A stretch of 64,000 nucleotides of DNA. Source: Cladopsammia gracilis. Its lineage: Eukaryota; Cnidaria; Anthozoa; Scleractinia; Dendrophylliidae. The position numbers and the translations under genes were made by a program. Positions 40,540 through 55,000 of this stretch are shown here, piece by piece. Location of the stretch: assembly GCA_022457155.1 (NCBI GenBank), contig JAJGOT010000194.1, positions 447,001 through 511,000 of the forward strand, written 5' to 3'. The first letter of the stretch is position 1. Each line of letters starts with the position of its first letter. A model generated the notes under the pieces. The model had not been told where the DNA came from and did no database searches. It was given only the letters and a program-made list of their open reading frames with translations.

Positions 40540-43073
40540 TTAATTGTAAAAAGCTATAAAGATGCGGTGACAATGTGCTTCTTCGAGTTTCTTACCAACA
40601 GGCTCACTGACGTAATTTTCCCACAAAAGCAATTCAGTGAGAGTGCTATTTACATTAAGTGAATCAGCAAGCAAAGCAGCGCCAGCAGTACCAAGGTTAT
40701 TGCCACACAAATTCAACTCTGTCAGAGTTGTGTTTGTTTTCAACATGTCAGCAAGCGCTTCAGCACCAGCAGTACCAAGGTCATTGCGAGACAAATCTAA
40801 GTTTGTCAGGGTTACGTTTGTTTTCAACATGTCAGCAAGCGCTTCAGCACCAGCAGTACCAAGCTTATTGTAAGACAAATATAAGTTTGTCAGGGTTACG
40901 TTTGTTTTCAACATGTCAGCAAGCGCTTCAGCGCCAGCAGTACCAAGGTCATTGCGAGACAAATCTAAGTTTGTCAGGGTTACGTTTGTTTTCAACATGT
41001 CAGCAAGCGCTTCAGGGTCAGCAGTGCCAAGGTTATTGCGAGACAAATCTAAGTTTGTCAGGGTTATGTTTGTTTTCAACATGTCAGCAAGCGCTTTAAC
41101 AGCACCAGCAGTACCAAGGTTATTGTCAGACAAATCCAACTTTGTCAGAGTTGTGTTTGTTTTCAACACTTCAGCAACCGCTTCAGCACCAGCAGTACCA
41201 AGGTTATTGTCAGACAAACCCAACACTGTCAGAGTTGTGTTTGTTTTCAACATGTCAGCAAGCGCTTTAACACCAGCAGTACCAAGGTCATTCTTCCCCA
41301 AAAACAACACTGTCAGAGTTGTGTTTGTTTTCAATATGTCAGCAAGCGCTTCAGCACCAAGGTTATTGTCACACAAAGTCAAATTTGTCAGAGTTGTGTT
41401 TGTTTTCAACATGTCAACAAGCGCTTCAACACCAGCAGTACCAAGGTTACTGTTAATCAAACACAATCTTGTCAGAGTTGTATTTGTTTTCAATATGTCA
41501 GCAAGCGCTTCAGCACCAGCAGAACCAAGGTCATAAAAAGCCAAATCCAAGTATGTCACAGTTGTGTTTGTTTTCAACACGTCAACAAGCACATCAGCAA
41601 CATCAGCGTCCTCGTCGAAATCAGCGAGATCAACACCAGTAACTTTCAGATATGAGCCAAAGGTACGTGCCAATTCTACGTGAAAGTTACTTTGTTCCTT
41701 TTTACATTCTTTAATGCACACAAGAGCAACATGAAACTCGAGACCTGCTAGTTCATCCTTGTTAATTTCATTACTAAAACTTTTGATAAGGGCCACTGCT
41801 GTTTCTTCGAATTGCACTGCTAATATTCCGCATGTAAACAAAAGCACTTGTTTCAACTCACCGAAATATCTTGCATCAGCAACTAATATTTCAGGTCTGA
41901 TTTCTTTGCTCACAAGCTGGCAACAAATATAAAAAGCGGCGAACAGTTCTTGAAAACTCTTATGCATGAAGCCGTAACTCACACATGGTCTTCGTTTGCT
42001 GCTTCCAGGCTGAACTGACAGAAATCCGAAGCCGGGTATATCGTGTGTATGTCTTCCAAGCTTGTTGTCCGCAAAGTACATGTTGTCTTCAAGCAGACCT
42101 TCCAATGCAATAGAGCCCAGGTGTTTTAGTGGACCTTTGTAGACTTCAGTCAGATCCTCGATGTTTTCTGGTAATCCGTTCTTTTTTCTGTATCTTCTTA
42201 GGACACACTGTACTATTTCCAGGTACAGTTGAGTTCTACGCTGTGGAATGCCCTGAAAGTCTTCACACAGAAGGCAAAGAAGTGCAGTGTTTAACGGATT
42301 TTTCACCATCTCTTGTAGATTTTCGTCATTCTCCAGCTGGTCCAAGAGCTTTTTCGCCAAATTTTCTTCGGTTTTGAAATACTTAGCTATGAATTCTTCG
42401 GCATCCTCTTTAGTAAATCCTTCAATCTCCAACAGAGTATCACAGACTTTTCTCACTGGTATTCCAGCCTCGTGTCGCGCTGTAACCACCAAGTGACATC
42501 TGGGAAGCAATCTACCTTGTATGATTTCTGAAAACTCCGGCAGTTTACTTGTAGGTAACTCGTCCAATCCGTCAAGTACCAGTAGAACGTTGGATTGGTT
42601 TTGGCGAATGAACTCGAAAAATTTCTCTCTCTCGTCTTCTTGAATGTCTCGAGGAAGAAGCTGATCGTCAATGGCTTCCCAAAGGTCAGACTCGATACCG
42701 ATATCGCGACATTTCAGGGACAGCACCAGTTTGAAATCGGGAAAACAATCTTCTGCTTTGCGTTTCTCTGTGGCCCAGTCGTAAGCAACCTTATTGCAGT
42801 ACGTTGTCTTACCCATACCAGGCTTTCCTTCAATTAACACTTTTCTGGGCTCTGGGCATTCTTCGTGTGGTTGGAAGATAGCAGACATGTCGACAACGTT
42901 CCTTGTTCCCGTTCCTCTTGCTTTTTTCTCTTTGCTGACCATGATGAGCCTTGTGAAAATATCATTAAGATGAAAGTGAAACTCTTCGCACCATGGGAAG
43001 GGCGCGAGCCATCCTTCACGACTTGTGTACAGTCGGCGAATTACGTTGATGTTCTTAATTGGATCAAAATCAC
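40540..43073 (-). CDS. Receptor exon 8: NACHT ATPase and LRR array
   Basis: One 2534-bp exon. It begins [18 protein letters not shown], then [20 protein letters not shown]. Walker [10 protein letters not shown] is at residues 663-671 and Walker [12 protein letters not shown] at 743-753. Downstream VTARHEAG and [14 protein letters not shown] are typical of NACHT and the following winged-helix region. Twelve ~28-residue LRRs follow, with the motif [20 protein letters not shown]. Repeats 7-10 are nearly identical, so the array expanded recently. One repeat lacks TAG and one has an extra Val; all indels keep frame. The stop at 40540 comes shortly after the last LRR. Confidence 0.93.
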
Positions 43074-46000
43074 CTGGAAGTCAAAATCACCTGGAAGTCA
43101 GTCATTGTAAGTAATTACTGAATCACTTTTCCTTTTCTTTAATTCGTCGGGCACTTAATCCCTACGTTATCAACGTCAAATAAGTCATTGATTTGTATTC
43201 TACTAGTTATTTTCCTCCAATCAGGCTATGGAGTACAACAACTAGTAGAATGCAAATCAATTTATTCTATGTCAGATCAGCCTGACACCGGTAACCTTAG
43301 TCAATTTAACAAATTATAAGAACATAATTATTATGAATTCGGGCAACCTCGGCAAAATGCAGTAATAAACACCTGTCTCGACAACAATGCAATGCCCTGC
43401 ATCCACCTTTTAGGTACTATATATCCTCCAAGCAATTTAATACAGCCTTAGTCGGCTCATTTATAAGCACAAAGGACTCAACTAAAAATAAGTAGAAGTC
43501 AGATGGTGAAATTTATTAGTCAACAGTTTTCTACCGGAAGTTAACATTGTAAGTTAAAATCCGAGCTAGAAGTTTAATCTTGGAGAACTGAGGACCAAGA
43601 GGTATAGAAGATGCTTGAAAGGTTCTTTTAATTTAAAGTGCCTATGAAATGAAATTTTTGATGCGTTTTTTATACTAAAAATTGAAGTCCATGTTCCACT
43701 GATTCATAATTTTCCAATTTAAGTTATGGTCAAGCAACGAAACATGAGTATTTTTTTGGACGTCCAAAGTTGGTTAAAAATGAAGTTTTCGTGTCCTGGG
43801 GCCTGGAACTAGTATAAAAAGAAATATAGAATGCACGATCACTGCAACAAACCGTTTTAGAATGGCCAAATCTGGGTTTCCAGACCTAGATCAGTATTAA
43901 TACTTGAAGTGAAACAAAAGAAACGGCAAACTGATCCTTACGGTAGAAAAACAGAAGCGGAAGCAAATAACATGGTGACGTCATCAGTTGTGCAAAAATC
44001 AGTATTTCTCGTGAACAAACCACTTTTTAGCTATATTTTTGCAGTTTTGTTCAGGTGGAAATGCCTCTGACGATGAATTTTGACGACCATGTTGACTACG
44101 AAGGTCTGCACAACTGTTGATGTCACAAGTCCTAATTTGCATATTTTGACCGCGCCCTGGTTGTCCCATATTTTTGGCTCAAATAGGCCAACTTTGAGGT
44201 AAAAAATAAAAACCGGTCGAAAATTTCATTTCATAGGTACTTTTAAACCAAACTAAACATTCACAATTACTGATGACTGTTTCTCACCTATAACTATTAG
44301 TCCAATTATGATGTGGTTAGATAAAAAAATTGGATATCTCTACGCTCCCTGCCCCAGTGCACCCGCCCACCAGTCCCCCCAGCAAAATTTGTATGTCAAT
44401 AAAAAGATACACAGGTTATAGTAAGGAGCACTATAGCTCCATACATGTTAATATGGCAACAACACTTTGGCCACTTCTGAGACTACCAAATCAATCAGAC
44501 TGCAATACTTACTAATGTTTAGCTAGATCAGAGGGGAGGGGGAGATAAAAATCATTATGACTTCCTTTGAATAAAATGGTCTGATCTTCTGTCCAGATGC
44601 AGTAAATTGTGTTACTACATACTTTTAACTTTACTCTCACAGTCATATTCACATTAAAAAAACAACAACGTTGCAACAACAAACAGAAAAAATATATATC
44701 AAAACTTAGCAGAGCAGGTCAGATCATGTCACATACCTTGAAAGTGTGGCCAATGTTTAAAAACAACTGGATCACTTAACATGTTGGACACAAGAGAAGC
44801 TGCCATCACACAAGCATGAGACTTCCAGGACTTATCTGGAGCATTGCTATCATCAGCAAAATGAGAAATACCTTTAACAATTACCCATTCGATTTTCAGG
44901 TCATGGGCTGCCACAAAAATCCCTATGGAAAATAATGATAGATGTTCATTTAATTATAATTAATTAAACAAAGCATGTATTATATGCATGTTGTACCGTT
45001 CAAAAAAGCTTTTAATTTTTCAAGATTTAATTCAACAAATTATAAAAAAAGTCAATGATAATGAAAATATGGTTATTGTTCACGTACGGAAATAAACTAG
45101 ATGGTTATACAAATTTTCACTGTCATGCAATTTGTAGCCTACAATGAAGACCAGTGGGCTGGGTTCAAAGCAGAATTAAAGATAACCCAGGATTAGTGCC
45201 AATTCAAAATTGGAATCTAAGCATTTACAAAGCACATTCAGGACTTCATCTAAATTCCATTTCAGCCTAAAATTTGTTTCCTTTCAAAACATTTATTATT
45301 AAAATTCACAGTGAAAAACAGTTTTTATTGAAAGGAGCAGAAAACTGGATTAATAAGTAATCCTGGATTAGTGTTAAATGGCTTTCGAACAGCAGTCGAC
45401 CTTGAGTTAGTAAGCATAAGTCATTAAAGGTTGTGAATAGTGACTTCAACATGAAATTAACAATAATTTCTTGTGCCGGTAAGACAAGGAGTTAAGGATT
45501 GGCCTCCATTTTTCTTCTTGTTTTCCTCCTTGTTTTTGTATCTACTTTTGTGCATTGCGTTAGATCTGGTTTACGAGAATACGTATGCATGCACTGCGAG
45601 AAATTTTGTGCCCACGGTACTTGGGATTCGGTGTAATCGGCGTCGTTTTGCAAGCAAAAGCAAAACAAATTTGGGTTTTGTTGTTTGTTGCTGTTTACTT
45701 GTGACGGATACGGTAACAAGGTAAAATTTGCCCTCCGTTTTTCTTTTTATTCTTTTTGTTTTCGTCTCTTATTTGTGTATTGCATTAGTTCTGGGTATGA
45801 GAAAACGCACGTATGCAAGCAGAAGCGAAACTAATTTTGGTTTTATATGCCTGTTGTTGTGTTACATAAGTGTTCCCCGCGAGTAACGTACATTGCCGGT
45901 ACGAGTATAGGCTACGGGTAGCCTCTTGTTAACAACTATTCACCGAAGTGGAGGTGGCTAGTAGTGGATATTTACAGAGCTGCAAAGTGGCGAGGTAAAT

Positions 46001-49000
46001 ATCCACCTCACTAGCCACCGACACTGAGGTACGGTATATAGTATATACTAAAACAGTGAGAGATAATATATAGCAAGAAAATAATGATTTTTAACTCATT
46101 TATTCCTGTCGACGATTACAATGTTCGCGCACAAATTGCTTGGAGGTGAATAGCACTTGCTATCCCAAGTTTCAGTAGCCAATCAGAGCACACCAACAAC
46201 TTAGGCTAACCATTGTTTTAGTGTATACTGACAATCATTATCGTACAGTAAGACCCAAGTGATAACAAACTGTTACCTTTGATGTAATTAAAGTTCCTCT
46301 CTATTGTAAGCTAACTACCCTGGAATTAATTATGATGAGGGGTGAGATATTGGGTGGGGGAGGGAAAAGGGGTACTCTTTTATTTGAGCTATTAACAAGG
46401 TAATTAATGATTTGCTAATGAATGGCATTTGGTTTCTCAGGGACATCCGTTTCCAACAGGATATACAATTTCACTATTCATTAAGTCTTGATCCTTTAAT
46501 TCCAAGAATATTGTGAGATTCCAGAAAATATCCATACTTCCCATGAAAGGTCACTGGCAGTTTCATGGGGGAGAGGGGTCTCAAAAGCCAAAGTTTACAA
46601 AGGAAACTGAAGTATGAAGCCAACTGGAATTTCTAGAGGGGTAGGGTAGGGAGTAAAAAGAAAAACCTACAGTGGAGGAAGTATGGATATAATTTGGAAC
46701 AACACATTTCAAAATATATGTTGAGGTTTTATAGTTTTTCTTTGGTTTGAAAATTTCAAACCGGTGTAATTTTTATTTTCATTTGTCTCAGATTCATGAA
46801 CATCATTCAAGAGAATTAGAAAAATAAAAATTAAACTGGTTTGAAATTTTCAAGTCAAATTTTAAAAAATTAAAGCACAACATGAAAAACAAAAGTAATC
46901 ACAGGAAAAATCGCTAAATTAGAGCTTTTGTTTCAAAGGTCATGCATTGCATCTTTTTAGAATTTGTTCAAGTTGATCATAACTAATTACAGCTGTATGT
47001 CTGAAAGATGATTTACTAACAGCTAGCAAATAGCTCTGGCCTACTTTTGAGGAATATAAAATCATGTAGGGTTGGTAATGGTATAAATTACAACTACACT
47101 ACCACACTGGAGTTGTGACTATCTTGTTAACAGAGTCACAAAAAGAGGTGCAACATTCTACCCAAGCTCCCCTGACTCCTTAAAAAGTGGTGCTAAACGG
47201 GTAGTAAGATTTTGGAAATTTGTCTGGAACCACTAAAAATTTCTGTGTTATGGAAAATCTTATTAATAAGCTAATTGATAGTCTGTTGTTTGTGATCGTC
47301 CGGGTGAGTGTAGTTCTGAAAAGAACTGTTGTTGTTGACAATGACTGACGTTTCGACAACCTGAGCGGAAGTCATCTTCAGAGTCATGTGAATTGTGAAT
47401 GGTCAGTTGATGTTATATACGTCTGGTTATAACTGTCATTGGTCAGTTTAGCCGTGATATTATTGGCTGTAGAGACTCAAATCAGTGATAGGTGCGTTTC
47501 GATCCGTGTATTGTTAGTTTAATTTCTGTAGTCGTATTGTTAGTCAAATTTGTCAGTGAGTTCAGTCTATTGTTCGTCTGTTTTGTTGACAAGTCGTTTG
47601 TAAGCCGCAGGTAGCTGTTGGCATCTGTTCAGTGGTGTCTGTTCTAAGTTAGTAAACCAACTTTCTAGAGTGAGTCGTTTGTAGTAGTCCGTACTGTAGG
47701 TAACGCATTCGGCAGAGTCCCAGTCAATTCTGTGATTCGTGCGTAAATGGTGTTCAGCAATGTGATTGTTGATGTCACCATTTTTTGTCGCCCGTTTGTG
47801 TTCAGTCAGTCGTATGTTCAGATTCCTGCCAGTCTCACCGATGTAAGAGGCCTGGCAGTCGCAGCATTTGATCTTGTATACTGCTCCTTGTCTGTCGTTA
47901 GGTTCGTCCTTGTCTTTAACGTTTGTGAGAAGCTGTCGTAAAGTAGTAATGGGTTTGTGAGCGACACGGATGTTGTAAGGCTGTAAGATCCGTGCAATAG
48001 TCTCAGAAGTGCCCTTGATGTAGGGTATTGTCGCTGTGGTGACAGGTTTTCCGTAAGTTGTGTCAGATTCGTTGTTTTTGTAAACATTGCGTTTAACAAA
48101 GTCTCGGTTGTAGTTGTTCTTACTGAAAACGTTGTCAAGGTACTTGGTTTCGTCGGTTAGGCTGTCAGGTGAATCGCAAACTAGTTGCGCTCGTCTTGTC
48201 AAAGTTCGTATGGTCGTCGCTTTGTGAGATGTAGGGTTGTACGATGACTGGTCTAGTAATCTGTCGGTATGAGTCGGTTTCCTGTAGACAGTAGTCTGTA
48301 GTTTGTTGTCGTTTCGCCTTACTAGACAGTCTAGAAAAGGAATCGTACCATTTTCTTCAACCTCTCTAGTGAACTGTATGTCAGCGTTTTGTCTGTTGAG
48401 GTGTTCGTGAAAGGTGTCAATCTCGTCTTTGTGTACAGCAGTGAAAGTGTCGTCTACGTAGCGTAACCAAAGTGGTACTGTTTGTTTGTATGTAGCAAGA
48501 GCTTCTTCCTCGATGTTCTGCATGACAATTTCAGCAACAACAACTGAGACAGATGAACCCATAGCTGTTCCGTGTAACTGTTTGTAGTGTTTGCCGTTAT
48601 ACTGAAAATATGTCGAAGTAAGACAAAGATTCATTAAGTCCATGATGTCGTCAGTCGGCAGTGGAAGTTTGAAGGTAGAGTTCTTGATGGCTGTCTCAGT
48701 ACAATCTAAAGCCAGTTGAAGCGGAATACTGGTGAACAGTGATTTCACGTCAAAAGACACTAGTTTGTGGTCATCAGGTATCTGTACTGTCTTGATAGCG
48801 TCAATAAAGTTCTCAGTAGATTGTAGTTTGTGGCTAGATTCGTCTGTTAAGGGTTGCAGTACAGTAGTCAAGTATTTAGACAGTTGGTATGCCGGGGACC
48901 CACAGAATGAGACTATGGGTCGCATTGGTATGTTGGGTTTGTGTAGTTTCGGTAGTCCGTACAGTAGAATAGATTGTAGAATGATTGTATAGTAGAATAG

Positions 49001-52000
49001 CTTCTACTATACAATCAGCCTAGATAACAGACAGTAACTTGACTAAAGACGAACGCTGACAGGCCCTTAAACGACTGAAAACCGACGAAGACATTGTCAT
49101 ACTACCTGCAGACAAAGGACGAGTGACTGTTGTTATGGACAAAACAGATTACTATAACAAAATGGACACGCTTGTTAACGACAAACAGACCTACGAAGAA
49201 CTTAAACGAGACCCGACTCCCGCACTGCAACAAAGACTTAACGGTAAACTGCTCAGCCTTAAGAAGGATGACGCTTTTGACGTTACACGCTACTACCGAC
49301 TGAGAAGTTCTGTACCGCAACCACCGAAACTGTACGGACTACCGAAACTACACAAACCCAACATACCAATGCGACCCATAGTCTCATTCTGTGGGTCCCC
49401 GACATACCAACTGTCTAAATACTTGACTACTGTACTGCAACCCTTAACAGACGAATCTAGCCACAAACTACAATCTACTGAGAACTTTATTGACGCTATC
49501 AAGACAGTACAGATACCTGACGACCACAAACTAGTGTCTTTTGACGTGAAATTACTGTTATAATTCACCAGTATTCCGCTTCAACTGGCTTTAGATTGTA
49601 TTGAGACAGCCATCAAGAACTCTACCTTCAAACTTCCACTGCCGACTGACGACATCATGGACTTACTGAATCTTTGTCTTACTTCGACATATTTTCAGTA
49701 TAACGGCAAACACTACAAACAGTTACACGGAACAGCTATGGGTTCATCTGTCTCAGTTGTTGTTGCTGAAATTGTCATGCAGAACATCGAGGAAGAAGCC
49801 CTTGCTACATACAAACAAACAGTACCACTTTGGTTACGCTACGTAGACGACACTTTCACTGCTGTACACAAAGACGAGATTGACACCTTTCACGAACACC
49901 TCAACAGACAAAACGCTGACATACAGTTCACTAGAGAGGTTGAAGAAAATGGTACGATTCCTTTTCTAGACTGTCTAGTAAGCCGAAACGACAACAAACT
50001 ACAGACTACTGTCTACAGGAAACCGACTCATACCGACAGATTACTAGACCAGTCATCGTACAACCCTACATCTCACAAAGCGACGACCATACGAACTTTG
50101 ACAAGACGAGCGCAACTAGTTTGCGATTCACCTGACAGCCTAACCGACGAAACCAAGTACCTTGACAACGTTTTCAGTAAGAACAACTACAACCGAGACT
50201 TTGTTAAACGCAATGTTTACAAAAACAACGAATCTGACACAACTTACGCAAAACCTGTCACCACAGCGACAATACCCTACATCAAGGGCACTTCTGAGAC
50301 TATTGCACGGATCTTACAACCTTACAACATCCGTGTCGCTCACAAACCCATTACTACTTTACGACAGCTTCTCACAAACGTTAAAGACAAGGACGAACCT
50401 AACGACAGACAAGGAGCAGTATACAAGATCAAATGCTGCGACTGCCAGGCCTCTTACATCGGTGAGACTGGCAGGAATCTGAACATACGACTGACTGAAC
50501 ACAAACGGGCGACAAAAAATGGTGACATCAACAATCACATTGCTGAACACCATTTACGCACGAATCACAGAATTGACTGGGACTCTGCCGAATGCGTTAC
50601 CTACAGTACGGACTACTACAAACGACTCACTCTAGAAAGTTGGTTTACTAACTTAGAACAGACACCACTGAACAGATGCCAACAGCTACCTGCGGCTTAC
50701 AAACGACTTGTCAACAAAACAGACGAACAATAGACTGAACTCACTGACAAATTTGACTAACAATACGACTACAGAAATGACACTAACAATACACGGATCG
50801 AAACGCACCTATCACTGACTTGAGTCTCTACAGTCAATAACATCACGGCTAAACTGACCAATGACAGTTATAACCAGACGTATATAACATCAACTGACCA
50901 TTCACCATTCACAATTCACATGACTCTGAAGATGACTTCTGTCGTGTCCTTATCGCGTATTGAAACCGATGCAAATGGACTATTAGTCATAACACAAAGA
51001 ACTCCGAATCTAATCCGCCATGCTTTTAATAATCAATCCCAAGAACCTATGCACGCCTAGATACATCATGTAAGCTATACTGAACGTACACTACATCCCT
51101 CCTTTTTTTGGAACACTAATGGAAAAGCTTAAACAAAACTTAACAAATATAGGAACAGACTTGGTAATTGCACAAATAATCTGAACCTTGACTTCGCTAG
51201 GATAAAGTTCCACAGTTCAATAATAATGCCAGCGAAACAATGCAACATTCTAGCGAAACCTAACAGTTCTAACAAGTCAACTCATATCATAGTCTTTAAA
51301 CTTCTCTGGAGGCTTCTTAAGACGAACTGGTCTCGTAGGTACAGCAATCCTTGCTTTTCCACAATCCGTTTCGGTCTGTTAGGGCTGGTCTTGTTAAGAC
51401 AGCATTTCTTCCCTTTCCGCCATCCGTCTCGAGGTTTGTGGAAGTTGGTCTTGAAACAGTTTGACTGTTCTCTTCAACTGGATGAAAAAAAAGTTTCACT
51501 AGGTGATGGTTCCTCATATCTTTTGACATGAGTAGTATTCCTCTTTAACTGAACACCCTCAGGAGACTTGATAACAACACTGCTCCCATTTCTGCTAACA
51601 ACGTCATATGGTTCTGGTGAAAATGGTGTCGACAACTTGTTTTGCCGCTCTTGCTTTAACAGGACTCTTTCACCTGGAACCAGATCTGAATACTCAGCAT
51701 GCCTCTTTTTGTCTGCATATAGCTTGGCTTTTGCTTTCATTTCTCCATCTCTGTCTCGCACTTCGATTGCTACTCTATCTTCTCGGAATTCAGGTAGCTT
51801 GGTACGGATTTTCCTTCCAAACAGAAGTTCGGCAGGGGTCACTCCAGTGGTGGCGTGAGGAGTTGATCTGTATGCGATCAAGTATTTGCGAACTTCTTCC
51901 TTCCATTGTTTGCCCTCAGCTTGTGCGATCCGCATCCTTTTCAAAAGAGATCTGTTCTGTCTTTCTACTTCCCCATTCGCTTGGGACCATAACGGCGTGG

Positions 52001-55000
52001 TTTTCCTGTGTTCGATACCACAGTCTTCCAGATACTTTTCAAACTCATTTGAGACAAACTGTGGTCCATTGTCACTGGTTACTGATAATGCTAAACCATG
52101 AATCGTGAAGATTCTTTCCAGACTCTCAATGATTTTCTCAGATGTTGTGGAGCGCATGATTTCAATGTCGTAATATCTGCTGTAGTAGTCAACTACGACC
52201 AACACCGAGTCACCTGACGGTAAAGGACCTAACAAATCCAGGGCCAAGTCTTGCCATGGTCCTTGTGGAAAAGGGGTTGACTTGATTGGCTCAGGGTGGG
52301 CAGGACTGCTTACTAGCTGACATCCAAAACACGTTTTGCAAAATCTTTCTGCCTCTTTGTCTATCCCGGGCCACCATACTTTTGATCGCAATCTCTGCTT
52401 CATACTAACAATACCGGGATGCCCTTCGTGTGCCAGCGTAAGGACTCGAGGTCTCAACTTGCTGGGAACTACAATTCTGGTACCACGGAGGATTAGCTTG
52501 CCAATCATACAAAGTTCACCAGCTACAGATATGTACTGCTTGAGCTGGTCATCCCTCCAGGTTCCGCTCCTCATACAGTGACGCATCTCAACGAATTCTT
52601 CATCTTCTGCTGATGCTTCTTCAATCTCGCGTGTCGTCATCGCGCGGGGAGTAGCAGTTACCGCTACAAATCTGACAAATTCATCTGATACTTTGTGCGC
52701 TGCTGAAGGGTCTGCTTGGCTTTCTGCTTGCAGCAAGCGTGATAGAGAATCTGCAATGTTCTGCTCTCCTGGTAAGTATTTTACTTTGAATTTGTAAGGT
52801 TGTAATCTCAGAATCCATCGCTCAATTCTTGCGCACGGCTTTGATCTGCTTGAGTATATTGTCTCCAATGGCTTGTGATCCGTGTACAGTTCAAATTCAA
52901 TGCCATACAGGTACACATGGAAACACTCGCATGCCCAAACAACGGCCAAAGCTTCTTTCTCAGTCTGAGAATACCTTTTTTCCACGTCACTTAGACTTTT
53001 GCTTGCATAGCTGATGACTCTCTTTCTTCCGTGTTGTTCTTGAATAAGTACCGCACCAAGACCTACTGGGCTCGCATCTGCTACGATTAGTGTCCTGGCA
53101 TCTTTGTCAAAATAGCCAAGGGTTTCTGCACTTGCAAGTCTGCTTTTCAGCTCATTGAATGCCCTTCTCTGCTCATCTCCAGACTCAAAACACACACCTT
53201 TCTTGGTCAATCTACGTAAGGGTTCAGCAACTGTGGCAAAATCTGGGATAAACCGTGCATTGTAGTTAGCAAGTCCCAGGAAGCTTCTGACTTCTGAGGC
53301 ATTCTGTGGCTCTCTTGCATCAACAATTGCTTTCACTTTTTCTTCAGTTGGTCCAATGCCCTTGTCTGTTAACATGAGTCCCATAAACACTAGTCGGGTC
53401 ATGTGAAACATGCACTTTTCAGCATTTAGTGTCAGGTTCTTCTCTTTCAGTTTCTCCAACACTCTCTTTAATCTCTCGTCATGCTCCTCAGTGGTTTTCC
53501 CATGCACAATTATGTCATCAGAGATGTTTGCAATGCCCTCACAGTCACTAAGTACTTGCTGAATAACATGCTGATAGACTTCTGGGGCTGAACTAATTCC
53601 AAACATGAGGCGTTTGTATTGAAACAATCCACAATGAGTGATGAAGGTAGTAATGCCACGGGAATCTGGATGGAGTTCTAGCTGATGATAGCCCCATTTT
53701 AAATCGAGCTTACTAAACACTGCGCTTTGGTTGAGGCTTTCAAGTACTTCATCCACGGTAGGTATGGGGTAGCGTTCTCTGATTATGGCTTCATTTGCTC
53801 TACGCATGTCCACACATAGACGAATTTCATCATTCTGTTTTGGTACCACCACTACCGGACTAACCCATGGTGTTGGGCCCTCTACTGGCTCGATAATATC
53901 CATATCTACAAGTTCCTCAACCTTCTTCTTCACCTTGTCACGGAGGCTGAATGGAGTGCGCCTAACTGGCTGAGCCACTGGGGGTACATCGGGATTCACA
54001 TGTAACTTGACCTGATAGTCTTTCAACTTGCCCACACCATTGACTACTTCTTTGTAATCAGACACGATCGCTTCTTTGGACTGAACCGTATAAACTGGAA
54101 CACCTAACTTCAACACCCCTGGTTGCAACGCGGTTTCTCTTCCAAGCAGTGCTTCTCCTTCACCATCAATGACAACAAATTCGGCTTGAACTTCATTCTC
54201 AGCTACTTTTGTCAATGCTGAAAACACACCCAGAACTTTCAACGGCTCCTTGCTTCCGTAGGCATAAAGCTTCTTGTCACACTTCTTGGATACACAGACA
54301 ACCTTCTGCTGCTTCAGTTCACTCCATAAGCCTTTGTCCACAATGTTAGTGCTTGCCCCTGAATCAATCACCATTTTCACACTGCATCCACCCACAATAA
54401 CCTCCACTTTTTCAGGCTGCGATGCTGATTTAACAGTGAATGCATACTCATCTTCCTCGTCATCATCTCCTCCGTGCATGTATCTCACCTTCTTCTTCTC
54501 TTTTGGCTTCTTATCATATCTAAGTTTGCCAGGCTTTGTTTTGCATTGCGAAGCAAAATGATCAGCACCACCACATGTCTTGCAAGTTTTTCCTTTAGCA
54601 GGGCATTCAGGGTCTCGTCCAAAATGTCCTGTGTAGCCACATCTATAACATGTTTTGTTTCCAGGCTCACCCGATGTCTTCTTTCCCTTATGATGATGAT
54701 GCTTGTTTTGGCCCGAGTCACGAATCCGATTCACATTAATATTTTTACTCTTCATACTCTCCAGTTGAGCTTGCACAGCTTCATATGATGCTGCAGTCTT
54801 GAGTAGAACATCTAGGGTTAGTGTGTCACCTTTTTCTAGCAATTTCCGTCTTAAATCGTGAGATGTACACCGCTGAACAACTTGATCTCGAATTTGATTA
54901 TCTGCCTGATCACCATAATCGCAATCTTTCACAACCTGTCGTAATCTTGTCACAAACTGAGCCACCGTTTCATCCTCTCGCTGTTCCATACTTCGGAAAA

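Noticed and set aside
40637..41536. Open + strand frames opposite the LRR array
   Set aside because: Shadows of the repeated LRR codons on the other strand.
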